Shown here: positions 46,401-57,437 of the stretch, piece by piece
How positions within the stretch are numbered: the stretch's first letter is position 1
How the letters are laid out: each line of letters begins with the position of its first letter
Source of the DNA: Symsagittifera roscoffensis
Taxonomy: Eukaryota > Xenacoelomorpha > Acoela > Convolutidae
DNA: 64,000 bases
NCBI RefSeq assembly: GCF_963678635.1
Contig: NC_087063.1
Location: forward strand, 26,033,649 to 26,097,648
Direction of reading: 5' to 3'
Made by a program: the position numbers and the translations under genes
Notes under the pieces: generated by a model
Told to the model about the DNA's origin: nothing
Databases searched by the model: none
Seen by the model: the letters and a program-made list of their open reading frames with translations, nothing else

Positions 46401-47394
46401 TTGAAATAATTAGTGATAAATTAGTTGATATTTGCATTTTTTGATCATATAATGCGGTTCAGTTTTTCTACTTGTCTTCAAGAAATATAGATTCATTTAG
46501 TTTTTGCTTAAAAGTTTGCTTGCGAATTTTATTTGATTTCACCGAAAGCAGTTTACTAATTTCCGAGTTTAAGTCCATAAATATATGCGCAATATGAGAC
46601 TAGAGCGAAGAAAAAGAAGCATTGATAGACTCGGTCTTCAACGTGACTAAAACTTAATGTAAGTCAGTAAAGTTTATGTATAACTCGGCTGATACAGCAA
46701 GAAGGGTTACGAAGTACACAAAAATACCAAAAGGGGGATGCGGGTATGGATAACTGTAGTAAATAATAGTAGATAAGTAAAAGAAGATAAAAGGTGATGT
46801 AAATTCATCCATCATCCCTTTAGCGTCTAATTTTTTTCGAGAGTTAATCGGTGACAGGTACAGATGGTCTGTAATCCAAAAAACCTCATTACGCAACAGC
46901 ACAGCTGTTAAAACTAGGGTTTTGGTTTCATCACAGCTTTTAAAAGATCATTTAGAAATACGTATTACTATTACAGAGATATAATTACAGCAATCACAAG
47001 TTATCCAACTGTTTCTCCGAAGCGTCCATTTTTCCTGGCTTATAATAAGTTTCTTGATCCACTAGGAGAAATCTAACTAGGAATTTTTTGTCAATAACTT
47101 TTGTTGCATCTCGAATGCAACTTTGGTATTTGTTTAATTTTATAAAACCTGTGCTATGAATTTAAATTGTCAATTGACGCTTTTCTGCATCTGAGACTTT
47201 GCGGTTTTACCCTCATCGACAAAATCATTTTTGAATCATAAACTTTTGAAAGTGATTTTTTATACTGTAAGAGCTTTAAATCAGGCAGAATCTAATTGGG
47301 CTGCGAAAAGATTTTTTGAGATACGGGGGGCTTTTTCGGTTTAGAATTTTGTTCTAATACCATTCGAAAGAATTAATTTCTCGTTGTTCCTACC
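43481..47394. other. Repeat-rich intergenic region
   Basis: Includes repeat A copy at 44205-44425. A CTCCGCCTTTGTG motif at 44940 belongs to the recurring CTTCGC.TCTGTG word. A G-run rich stretch lies at 46020-46040. No gene supported on either strand; the frames at 46654-46902 (minus) are low-complexity. Confidence 0.4.
44205..44425 (+). repeat. Dispersed repeat A, copy at 44 kb
   Basis: Contains GGCGTGAACGACGTCTAATT, TTTTATCAAGAAAGTGTCAA and the end TTCATTGACACTTTTCCTAC followed by GTTCTGTTGACTATG, in the same order as the copies at 13.5 and 14.1 kb. Confidence 0.6.
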
Positions 47395-47620
47395 ATTTGG
47401 AAAAAGGGGAGGAACTTTGTATTCGGGTGTGTTTTAGTTTTTTTTTGTTTCCGCGTAGAATCTGCCACCACAAATAATCATCGGAGTGTTGAGTGAAATT
47501 TTATATTACAGCCCTTACAGTCGAGACTCGAATGACATTCAAAAATTCAAAAAAGTTCCTATTGTCGAAAGAACCGGTTTGAAATGTTTTGTTCTTTGTC
47601 CTAATTCGAGCGAATAGAAC
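47395..47620 (+). repeat. Dispersed repeat D, copy 2
   Basis: Aligns with 35080-35310 over its whole length, and in its second half with 58740-58880. Confidence 0.55.
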
Positions 47621-47959
47621 GTGCGAGCAGGCTTACTAAAGCTTATATTAATGGCTAAAAGCTTACAATAGCTTGATTTAAAACGTAAAAGTTTACTTAG
47701 TTTTATTCGGGTAACCTTATTTTTTTCTCGAGTTTTATCAAAAGAATTTTTTCACGTTTAAGCCATATCGTATATTGCAATGGTTAAGATTTTTTTTTCG
47801 ATTTTCCAGATTGAGTTCAGTGTTTATTTCACCAAGTTTAAAATTAGCAAACCAACAGTGTTATGCTGTTAGGGCTTTCCCAGGTGTTGCCATTTGGGCC
47901 TCCATATATCTATTAACAAATCCTTGTTGCTCACGAGATGGCAATTTTCTAGTTTTTTC

Positions 47960-48180
47960 AAAGATTTATTAGAGAAATTGTATTTAAAAAAATTTCCAAA
48001 ATTTGAAATTCTTACTCTCAGGACTTCCGAATCTTGTTTCTAAATCTCACTTCTCAAATCCTTGTAGTTTTTGATATATGAAGTTTTTTTATGATTTTTC
48101 AAAAATTTTCAAAAAACTTAGATTTTAAAAAAATCAAAAAAATTAAAATTGTTTTTTTTTGGAAAATTTCAATCATGTAG
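47960..48180 (+). repeat. Diverged left edge of the satellite array
   Basis: Readable as an old monomer (AAATTTGAAATTCTTACTCT, GTAGTTTTTGATATATGA, TTTTTCAAAAATTTTCAAAA) but far less conserved than the central units. Confidence 0.6.
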
Positions 48181-51100
48181 TATGAAACTGTGAGGGTACT
48201 TTCAGGGGTTGCGAATCTTACCTCTGAATATGACTGCTCAAGTCCTTTTAGTTTTCGAGATATGACGTTTTTTAGGTTTTTCAAAAAAATTTCAGAAATT
48301 TTAATTTTATTTTTTTTCTTCTTCAAAAATTCAAGTTCCCACTTTTGTAGTGGAGGCTGTCAGAGAGCTCTCAGATTCGCAGCGGTTGCGAATCTTTCCT
48401 CCAAATGTGACGGCTCAAATCCTTGTAGTTTTCGAGATATGATGTGTTTCATGATTTCTTTTTTTTTTTTTCAAAAAACAGTTTTTGATAAGTTCACAAG
48501 ATTACAAATTCTCAACCTTGTAGTTGGATAATGTCAGGGTAGTCTCAGAAGTTTTTTGTTAGACGTTTGACGTACGAATGCGACTGCTCAAATGCTTTTA
48601 GTTTTCGAGATATGACATTTGTAATGTCTTTTTTGTTTTAAATGTTCAAAGAACTTAGATAGAAAAATTTTCTGAAAACTTGAAATTCTGATCTCTATAG
48701 TGAGACTTGTTCAAAGCACGCCTAGGGATTGCGAGTTTTTGCTTCAAATAGGATTGCTCAAATCCTTGTAGTTTTGAGATATGACGTGTTTCGTGATTTC
48801 TTTTTTTTTTAAAAAACGGATTTTGATAAGTTCACAAGATTACAAATTCTCAACCTTGTAGTTGGGTAATGTCGGGGTACTCTCAGAAGTTTTTTGTTAG
48901 ACGTTTAACGTCCGAATGCGACCGCTCAAATGCTTTTAGTTTTCGAGATATGACATTTTTAATGTCTTTTTTGTTTTAAATGTTCAAAGAGTTTAGATAG
49001 AAAAATTTTCTGAAAACTTGAACTTCTGATCTCTATAGTGAGACTTGTTCAAGGCACTCCTAGGGATTGCGAGTTTTTGCTTCAAATATGATTGCTCAAA
49101 TCCTTGTAGTTTTGAGATATGACGTGTTTCGTGATTTCTCTTTTTTTCAAAAAACAGATTTTGTTAAGTTCACAAGATTACAAATTCTCAACCTTGTAGT
49201 TGGATAATGTCGGGGTAGTCTCAGAAGTTTTTTGTTAGACGTTTAACGTCCGAATGCGACTGCTCAAATGCTTTTAGTTTTCGAGATATGACATTTGTAA
49301 TGTCTTTTTTGTTTTAAATGTTCAAAGAACTTAGAAAGAAAAATTTTCTGAAAACTTGAAATTCTGATCTCTATAGTGAGACTTGTTCAAAGCACTCCTA
49401 GGGATTGCGAGTTTTTGCTTCAAATAGGATTGCTCAAATCCTTGTAGTTTTGAGATATGACGTGTTTCGTGATATTTTTTTCAAAAAACGGATTTCGATA
49501 AGTTCACAAGATTACAAAATCTCAACCTTGTAGTTGGGTAATGTGAGGGTACTCTCAGAAGTTTTTTTGTTATACGTTTTACGTCCGAATGCGACTGCTC
49601 AAATGCTTTTTCCGAGATATGACATTGAACATTAAAAAAAGACATTACAAAAGAACTTAATAGAAAAATTTTCTGAAAACTTGAGCTTCTGATCTCTATA
49701 GTGAGACTTGTTCAAGGCACTCCTAGGGATTGCGAGTTTTTGCTTCAAATATGATTGCTCAAATCCTTGTAGTTTTGAGATATGACGTGTTTCGTGATTT
49801 CTCTTTTTTTCAAAAAACAGATTTTGATAAGTTCACAAGATTACAAATTCTCAACCTTGTAGTTGGATAATGTCGGGGTAGTCTCAGAAGTTTTTTGTTA
49901 GACGTTTAACGTCCGAATGCGACTGCTCAAATGCTTTTAGTTTTCGAGATATGACATTTGTAATGTCTTTTTTGTTTTAAATGTTCAAAGAACTTAGATA
50001 GAAAAATTTTCTGAACACTTGAAATTCTGATCTCTATAGTGAGACTTGTTCAAAGCACTCCTAGGGAATGCGAGTTTTTGCTTCAAATAGGATTGCTCAA
50101 ATCCTTGTAGTTTTGAGATATGACGTGTTTCGTGATTTCTCTTTTTTTCAAAAAACAGATTTTGATAAGTTCACAAGATTACAAATTCTCAACCTTGTAG
50201 TTGGATAATGTCGGGGTAGTCTCAGAAGTTTTTTGTTAGACGTTTAACGTCCGAATGCGACTGCTCAAATGCTTTTAGTTTTCGAGATATGACATTTGTA
50301 ATGTCTTTTTTGTTTTAAAAGTTCAAAGAACTTAGATAGAAAAATTTTCTGAACACTTGAAATTCTGATCTCTATAGTGAGACTTGTTCAAAGCACTCCT
50401 AGGGATTGCGAGTTTTTGCTTCAAATAGGATTGCTCAAATCCTTGTAGTTTTGAGATATGACGTGTTTCGTGATTTTTTTTTTCAAAAAACGGATTTCGA
50501 TAAGTTCACAAGACTACAAAATCTCAACCTTGTAGTTGGGTAATGTGAGGGTACTCTCAGAAGTTTTTTTGTTATACGTTTTACGTCCGAATGCGACTGC
50601 TCAAATGCTTTTTCCGAGATATGACATTGAACATTAAAAAAAGACATTACAAAAGAACTTAATAGAAAAATTTTCTGAAAACTTGAGCTTCTGATCTCTA
50701 TAGTGAGACTTGTTCAAGGCACTCCTAGGGATTGCGAGTTTTTGCTTCAAATATGATTGCTCAAATCCTTGTAGTTTTGAGATATGACGTGTTTCGTGAT
50801 TTCTTTTTTTTTTTTTCAAAAAACAGATTTTGATAAGTTCACAAGATTACAAATTCTCAACCTTGTAGTTGGATAATGTCGGGGTAGTCTCAGAAGTTTT
50901 TTGTTAGACGTTTAACGTCCGAATGCGACTGCTCAAGTGCTTTTAGTTTTCGAGATATGACATTTTTAATGTCTTTTTTGTTTTAAATGTTCAAAGAGTT
51001 TAGATAGAAAAATTTTCTGAAAACTTGAAATTCTGATCTCTATAGTGAGACTTGTTCAAGGCACTCCTAGGGATTGCGAGTTTTTGCTTCAAATATGATT

Positions 51101-54100
51101 GCTCAAATCCTTGTAGTTTTGAGATATGACGTGTTTCGTGATTTCTTTTTTTTTTTTCAAAAAACAGTTTTTGATAAGTTCACAAGATTACAAATTCTCA
51201 ACCTTGTAGTTGGATAATGTCAGGGTAGTCTCAGAAGTTTTTTGTTAGACGTTTAACGTCCGAATGCGACTGCTCAAATGCTTTTAGTTGTCGAGATATG
51301 ACATTTGTAATGTCTTTTTTGTTTTAAATGTTCAAAGAACTTAGATAGAAAAATTTTCTGAACACTTGAAATTCTGATCTCTATAGTGAGACTTGTTCAA
51401 AGCACTCCTAGGGATTGCGAGTTTTTGCTTCAAATAGGATTGCTCAAATCCTTGTAGTTTTGAGATATGACGTGTTTCGTGATTTCTCTTTTTTTCAAAA
51501 AACAGATTTTGATAAGTTCACAAGATTACAAATTCTCAACCTTGTAGTTGGATAATGTCGGGGTAGTCTCAGAAGTTTTTTGTTAGACGTTTAACGTCCG
51601 AATGCGACTGCTCAAATGCTTTTAGTTTTCGAGATATGACATTTGTAATGTCTTTTTTGTTTTAAAAGTTCAAAGAACTTAGATAGAAAAATTTTCTGAA
51701 CACTTGAAATTCTGATCTCTATAGTGAGACTTGTTCAAAGCACTCCTAGGGATTGCGAGTTTTTGCTTCAAATAGGATTGCTCAAATCCTTGTAGTTTTG
51801 AGATATGACGTGTTTCGTGATTTTTTTTTTCAAAAAACGGATTTCGATAAGTTCACAAGATTACAAAATCTCAACCTTGTAGTTGGGTAATGTGAGGGTA
51901 CTCTCAGAAGTTTTTTTGTTATACGTTTTACGTCCGAATGCGACTGCTCAAATGCTTTTTCCGAGATATGACATTGAACATTAAAAAAAGACATTACAAA
52001 AGAACTTAATAGAAAAATTTTCTGAAAACTTGAGCTTCTGATCTCTATAGTGAGACTTGTTCAAGGCACTCCTAGGGATTGCGAGTTTTTGCTTCAAATA
52101 TGATTGCTCAAATCCTTGTAGTTTTGAGATATGACGTGTTTCGTGATTTCTTTTTTTTTTTTCAAAAAACAGATTTTGATAAGTTCACAAGATTACAAAT
52201 TCTCAACCTTGTAGTTGGATAATGTCGGGGTAGTCTCAGAAGTTTTTTGTTAGACGTTTAACGTCCGAATGCGACTGCTCAAGTGCTTTTAGTTTTCGAG
52301 ATATGACATTTTTAATGTCTTTTTTGTTTTAAATGTTCAAAGAGTTTAGATAGAAAAATTTTCTGAAAACTTGAAATTCTGATCTCTATAGTGAGACTTG
52401 TTCAAGGCACTCCTAGGGATTGCGAGTTTTTGCTTCAAATATGATTGCTCAAATCCTTGTAGTTTTGAGATATGACGTGTTTCGTGATTTCTCTTTTTTT
52501 CAAAAAACAGATTTTGATAAGTTCACAAGATTACAAATTCTCAACCTTGTAGTTGGATAATGTCGGGGTAGTCTCATAAGTTTTTTGTTAGACGTTTAAC
52601 GTCCGAATGCGACTGCTCAAATGCTTTTAGTTTTCGAGATATGACATTTGTAATGTCTTTTTTGTTTTAAAAGTTCAAAGAACTTAGATAGAAAAATTTT
52701 CTGAACACTTGAAATTCTGATCTCTATAGTGAGACTTGTTCAAAGCACTCCTAGGGATTGCGAGTTTTTGCTTCAAATAGGATTGCTCAAATCCTTGTAG
52801 TTTTGAGATATGACGTGTTTCGTGATTTCTCTTTTTTTCAAAAAACAGTTTTTGATAAGTTCACAAGATTACAAATTCTCAACCTTGTAGTTGGATAATG
52901 TCAGGGTAGTCTCAGAAGTTTTTTGTTAGACGTTTAACGTCCGAATGCGACTGCTCAAATGCTTTTAGTTTTCGAGATATGACATTTGTAATGTCTTTTT
53001 TGTTTTAAATGTTCAAAGAACTTAGATAGAAAAATTTTCTGAACACTTGAAATTCTGATCTCTATAGTGAGACTTGTTCAAAGCACTCCTAGGGATTGCG
53101 AGTTTTTGCTTCAAATAGGATTGCTCAAATCCTTGTAGTTTTGAGATATGACGTGTTTCGTGATTTCTCTTTTTTTCAAAAAACAGATTTTGATAAGTTA
53201 ACAAGATTACAAATTCTCAACCTTGTAGTTGGATAATGTCGGGGTAGTCTCAGAAGTTTTTTGTTAGACGTTTAACGTCCGAATGCGACTGCTCAAATGC
53301 TTTTAGTTTTCGAGATATGACATTTGTAATGTCTTTTTTGTTTTAAAAGTTCAAAGAACTTAGATAGAAAAATTTTCTGAACACTTGAAATTCTGATCTC
53401 TATAGTGAGACTTGTTCAAAGCACTCCTAGGGATTGCGAGTTTTTGCTTCAAATAGGATTGCTCAAATCCTTGTAGTTTTGAGATATGACGTGTTTCGTG
53501 ATTTTTTTTTTCAAAAAACGGATTTCGATAAGTTCACAAGATTACAAAATCTCAACCTTGTAGTTGGGTAATGTGAGGGTACTCTCAGAAGTTTTTTTGT
53601 TATACGTTTTACGTCCGAATGCGACTGCTCAAATGCTTTTTCCGAGATATGACATTGAACATTAAAAAAAGACATTACAAAAGAACTTAATAGAAAAATT
53701 TTCTGAAAACTTGAGCTTCTGATCTCTATAGTGAGACTTGTTCAAGGCACTCCTAGTGATTGCGAGTTTTTGCTTCAAATATGATTGCTCAAATCCTTGT
53801 AGTTTTGAGATATGACTGTTTCGTGATTTCTTTTTTTTTTTTTTCAAAAAACAGATTTTGATAAGTTCACAAGATTACAAATTCTCAACCTTGTAGTTGG
53901 ATAATGTCGGGGTAGTCTCAGAAGTTTTTTGTTAGACGTTTAACGTCCGAATGCGACTGCTCAAGTGCTTTTAGTTTTCGAGATATGACATTTTTAATGT
54001 CTTTTTTGTTTTAAATGTTCAAAGAGTTTAGATAGAAAAATTTTCTGAAAACTTGAAATTCTGATCTCTATAGTGAGACTTGTTCAAGGCACTCCTAGGG

Positions 54101-54840
54101 ATTGCGAGTTTTTGCTTCAAATATGATTGCTCAAATCCTTGTAGTTTTGAGATATGACGTGTTTCGTGATTTCTTTTTTTTTTTTCAAAAAACAGTTTTT
54201 GATAAGTTCACAAGATTACAAATTCTCAACCTTGTAGTTGGATAATGTCAGGGTAGTCTCAGAAGTTTTTTGTTAGACGTTTGACGTACGAATGCGACTG
54301 CTCAAATGCTTTTAGTTTTCGAGATATGACATTTGTAATGTCTTTTTTGTTTTAAATGTTCAAAGAACTTAGATAAAAAAATTTTCTGAAAACTTGAAAT
54401 TCTGATCTCTATAGTGAGACTTGTTCAAAGCACGCCTAGGGATTGCGAGTTTTTGCTTCAAATAGGATTGCTCAAATCCTTGTAGTTTTGAGATATGACG
54501 TGTTTCGTGATTTCTTTTTTTTTAAAAAAACGGATTTTGATAAGTTCACAAGATTACAAAATCTCAACCTTGTAGTTGGGTAATGTGAGGGTACTCTCAG
54601 AAGTTTTTTTGTTATACGTTTTACGTCCGAATGCGACTGCTCAAATGCTTTTTCCGAGATATGACATTGAACATTAAAAAAAAGACATTACAAAATAACT
54701 TACATAGAAAAATTTTCTGAAAACTTGAGCTTCTGATCTCTATAGTGAGACTTTTTCAAGGCACACCTAGGGGTTGCGAGTTTTTACTTCAAATATGATT
54801 GCTCAAATCCTTGTAGTTTTCGAGATGTGACGTTTTTTTT
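48180..54840 (+). repeat. Satellite array, ~19 units of ~336 bp built from ~168-bp monomers
   Basis: The marker GTTAGACGTTTAACGTCCGA or its variant GTTATACGTTTTACGTCCGA occurs 19 times from 48550 to 54604, a mean spacing of 336 bp. Each unit has two related halves, one with GCTCAAATGCTTTTAGTTTT and the other with GCTCAAATCCTTGTAGTTTT, both followed by GAGATATGAC, so the basic monomer is about 168 bp. Central units differ at only a few sites. Five units carry a small inverted segment that defines a higher-order pattern. Short frames across the array are by-products of the repeat and are not genes. Confidence 0.97.
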
Positions 54841-55260
54841 CTTCAAAATTTGGTATTTCTAAACCTGAAGTTGGGGAGGTTTCATAGTTCTCTCAGGTGT
54901 TGTGAATCTTGCCTCCAAATTTGAGTGCTCAATTTTTGTTTCGAGATATGGCACTTTTCTTGGCTTTTCAAAAAAAAGAAAACTTCAATTTGAAGTTTCT
55001 CAAAACTTTGAAGTTCCCAAACCTGTAGTTGGGTACTGCTGTGAGTACTCTCGGGAGTTGCGAATCGTGCGTCTAAATGCGACTGCTCATTTGCTTTTCA
55101 TCCGAGATGTGACGTTTTTCAGTTATTTTAAAAACATTCAACGAACTTCACAAAATTGTATGGTTTTTCAAATTTTGATTTAAAAACTTGAATAACTTTA
55201 CATAATTTGAAATTACCAACCCTGTAATTGGGAGCTGTCAGAGTACACTCAAAGGTTGTA
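54840..55260 (+). repeat. Diverged right edge of the satellite array
   Basis: Two to three old monomers with words such as TTGCCTCCAAATTTGAGTGC, CCTGTAGTTGGGTACTG and GCGACTGCTCATTTGC. Divergence rises with distance from the array centre. Confidence 0.65.
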
Positions 55261-55409
55261 AATTTTATTTCCAATATATGCTGTTTTTTTATGAGTTGTC
55301 ATAAATTCGAAGCACCGGAGGTGCGTTACACGCTAGTACTATTTAAATGCGTGTGACGCGTATCTCACCTTGTTTAAGCATGTTTTTTTTGTATGCATGA
55401 CAAAAGAAA

Positions 55410-55590
55410 TTTTCAAGGTTAAGCTATATCATGTGTTGCAGTGCTTAAGATTTTTTTGAATTTTCTTGTCTATGATTGCTAGGTCAATTAAAAAGCCCGT
55501 GTAGGGCTGTAATTATGATGCCAGTATGAGAGGGAAGGAGAACGGCAGTGTAGTGTAGTGTAAAGGTTGGTTTCATCCATCCATACATTC
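55410..55590 (+). repeat. Dispersed repeat C, copy 2
   Basis: Matches 38265-38420 block for block and is likewise followed by satellite-monomer sequence. Confidence 0.6.
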
Positions 55591-56400
55591 TGGCCTCGAT
55601 TAATGAAAACCTAAATTTCAAAAGTTTCCGAGAAGTGACGTTCTTTAACGAGTTTTTTGAATTTTTAACAACTTCCAAAAAAATTGAAATTTCCAACCAT
55701 ATAATTACGTTCTGTCAGAGTACTCTTAGGGTTTTTAAGTCTTGCCCCTAAACATGGCTGCTGAAAATCTTTTAGTTTCTGAGATTTGACGTTTTCTGTG
55801 ATTTTTGAAAAACTTTCGAAATAAATTAGATTTCAAAAACCTCCTAAAATTTGAATTTCCCAGCCTTACAGTTCGGTGATGTCAGTTTTTTTTCTCAGGG
55901 GCTTCAGGGCTTGTTCCTTATACGAATGCTCAAAACCCTAAGTTTCCGAGTTGCTGTTTTTCCTGATTTCTCAAAAATTAGGTTGAAAAAATTAAAGTTA
56001 AAAAATTAGGTTTACAATTAGTTAAAAACTTCATGGTATGGTGTGGCCAAGGTAATGTCAATAGGTATATATCTGATTTTCAAATATGATTGCTCAACGC
56101 CTTTGAGTTTTCGGGATTCAGCGTTTTAATGTTTTTCGAATCTTTGAAAAAATTTATTATCCAAAAAACGACTTTTCGAAATTTGAGGTTCTTGACCTTT
56201 TGTTGAGTTGATTTCAGGGTACTCTCAGCAGTTTCAGTTATGAGCTTTATTTGTTATTTTGCTCAATTTTGGCGTTTTGTTGGTTTTTTTTAACTTCCAT
56301 TTTTCATGTTTGCAATGTTGAAAGTCTTCACCCTATGGCGGGATGATATTGAGTTACTCTCAGGAATTGCAGGCCTCCAAACTTGAGTGCTTAGGTAGTT
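55590..56400 (+). repeat. Old satellite monomers beyond repeat C
   Basis: About five degenerate monomers can be read from recurring words: TTTCCGAGAAGTGACGTTCT, TTTCTGAGATTTGACGTTTT, GTTTTCGGGATTCAGCGTTT, each followed by a run of TTTTT.AA and then by AATTTGAA.TTCCC-like text. Strongly diverged. Confidence 0.55.
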
Positions 56401-56429
56401 TCAGTTGTTTTTTATGACCCTTGGCCCAG

Positions 56430-56645
56430 CTCCCACTTGTCAACCTCGGGCTTTTATTTCGTGGGGAGAGAAAGATGTCATCAGCTTTGCCGTAACCCGA
56501 CCCACCTTGAGGTGGCTGATGACACTGGGACTGTTCCAACCGTGACTGAAGCGGGATTCGAACCCAGGAGCTTTGTGTTTAAGATCGAATAGAAGGACTG
56601 AACAGATTGATGCTCTGTTACTCACAGGAGCTACAGATTTCGCGT
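56430..56645 (-). repeat. tRNA-derived SINE
   Basis: On the minus strand it begins TGTAGCTCCTGTGAGTAACA then GAGCATC (A box region), and has the B box GGGTTCGAATCCCGC about 65 bases on, followed by a conserved-looking body (CAGTCACGGTTGGAACAGTC, then CCCAGTGTCATCAGCCACC) and GGTCGGGTTACGGC. The head is tRNA-like, but the anticodon arm does not fold. The body may be a known SINE core; I could not compare it. Confidence 0.65.
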
Positions 56646-57092
56646 CCAATTATGACTGCTAAAGGCTTTTTACTTTCCAAGATTCGAATTGAGCTAGTTT
56701 TGTACCTTAATTAAGCCAGCTGTAGCTTATTTTGAATCTGTTCTGTTTTCTCTTCTCTGTGGCTGCGTTAGTGCCAGTCGTTTTTTTTTGCCAAACCAGT
56801 CTAAATTTCAAAGTTTTTCCTATGTCGACTTCTGTTTCAAAGGTTTGCGTTGACTCTCTGTGTACATAATTTTTCCTCTGCGTGTTTGTAGATTTGCCAG
56901 CTAACATTTTGTTGTTTACGCAGCAAACGCTTGTTGTAATGTGAGCTATTGTTTTTTCTTCCAAGTCGCTCAAAATTGTGCTCAACTTCTTTCCTCAGTT
57001 TAATTGGCGAGTAATTAGTGTAGCATGTCTTTTTATCCTTTTTTATTAGAACATTTTTTTTATGAGAACACCTTTTTACTAGTAGTTGGCGT

Positions 57093-57437
57093 GTAATTTC
57101 TCGCGTCCAGAAAATTCGGCCGAAGACAATTCAGCCGATTTGAAATTCAGACAATTCAGCCAATAATAGTGACCGCCGCAGTCGCGCCAACGTGTTGCGA
57201 GCTTGCCAACAGGGTAGGACTCTATACGAAATTTAGAGCCGGTTATCGCCGCGACGCGCGCGTAGCGCGCCCACCGGCGACCTTAAACCGAGAAAAAACT
57301 CCAATTCCGATATTTTTTCTTTCGAATCTAGCGTTATGTAAAACTGGCTGAATTGTCTCAGGCTGAATTGTCTGTATACTTTTGGCTGAATTGTCTGAAT
57401 TTTAAATTGGCTGAATTGCCTGTGCGCCGTAATTTCT
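57093..57437. mobile_element. MITE with subterminal GACAATTCAGCC repeats
   Basis: Flanked by identical 9-bp copies of GTAATTTCT (57093-57101 and 57429-57437). The ends form an imperfect 20-bp inverted repeat, 14 of 20 matching, that runs into multiple GACAATTCAGCC copies, inverted on the right side as GGCTGAATTGTC. The centre (57170-57290) is GC-rich with CGCGACGCGCGCGTAGCGCG. No ORF for a transposase. A 9-bp duplication would fit a MULE-type element and 8 bp a hAT-type. Confidence 0.75.

Noticed and set aside
46654-46902. 82-residue minus-strand hydrophobic frame
   Set aside because: Low-complexity Tyr/Pro/Phe pattern from AT-rich sequence, with no support.
48190-53850. Several 60-110 residue frames in the satellite array, on both strands
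   Set aside because: They recur with the repeat unit, have repetitive low-quality composition and break at homopolymer length changes.
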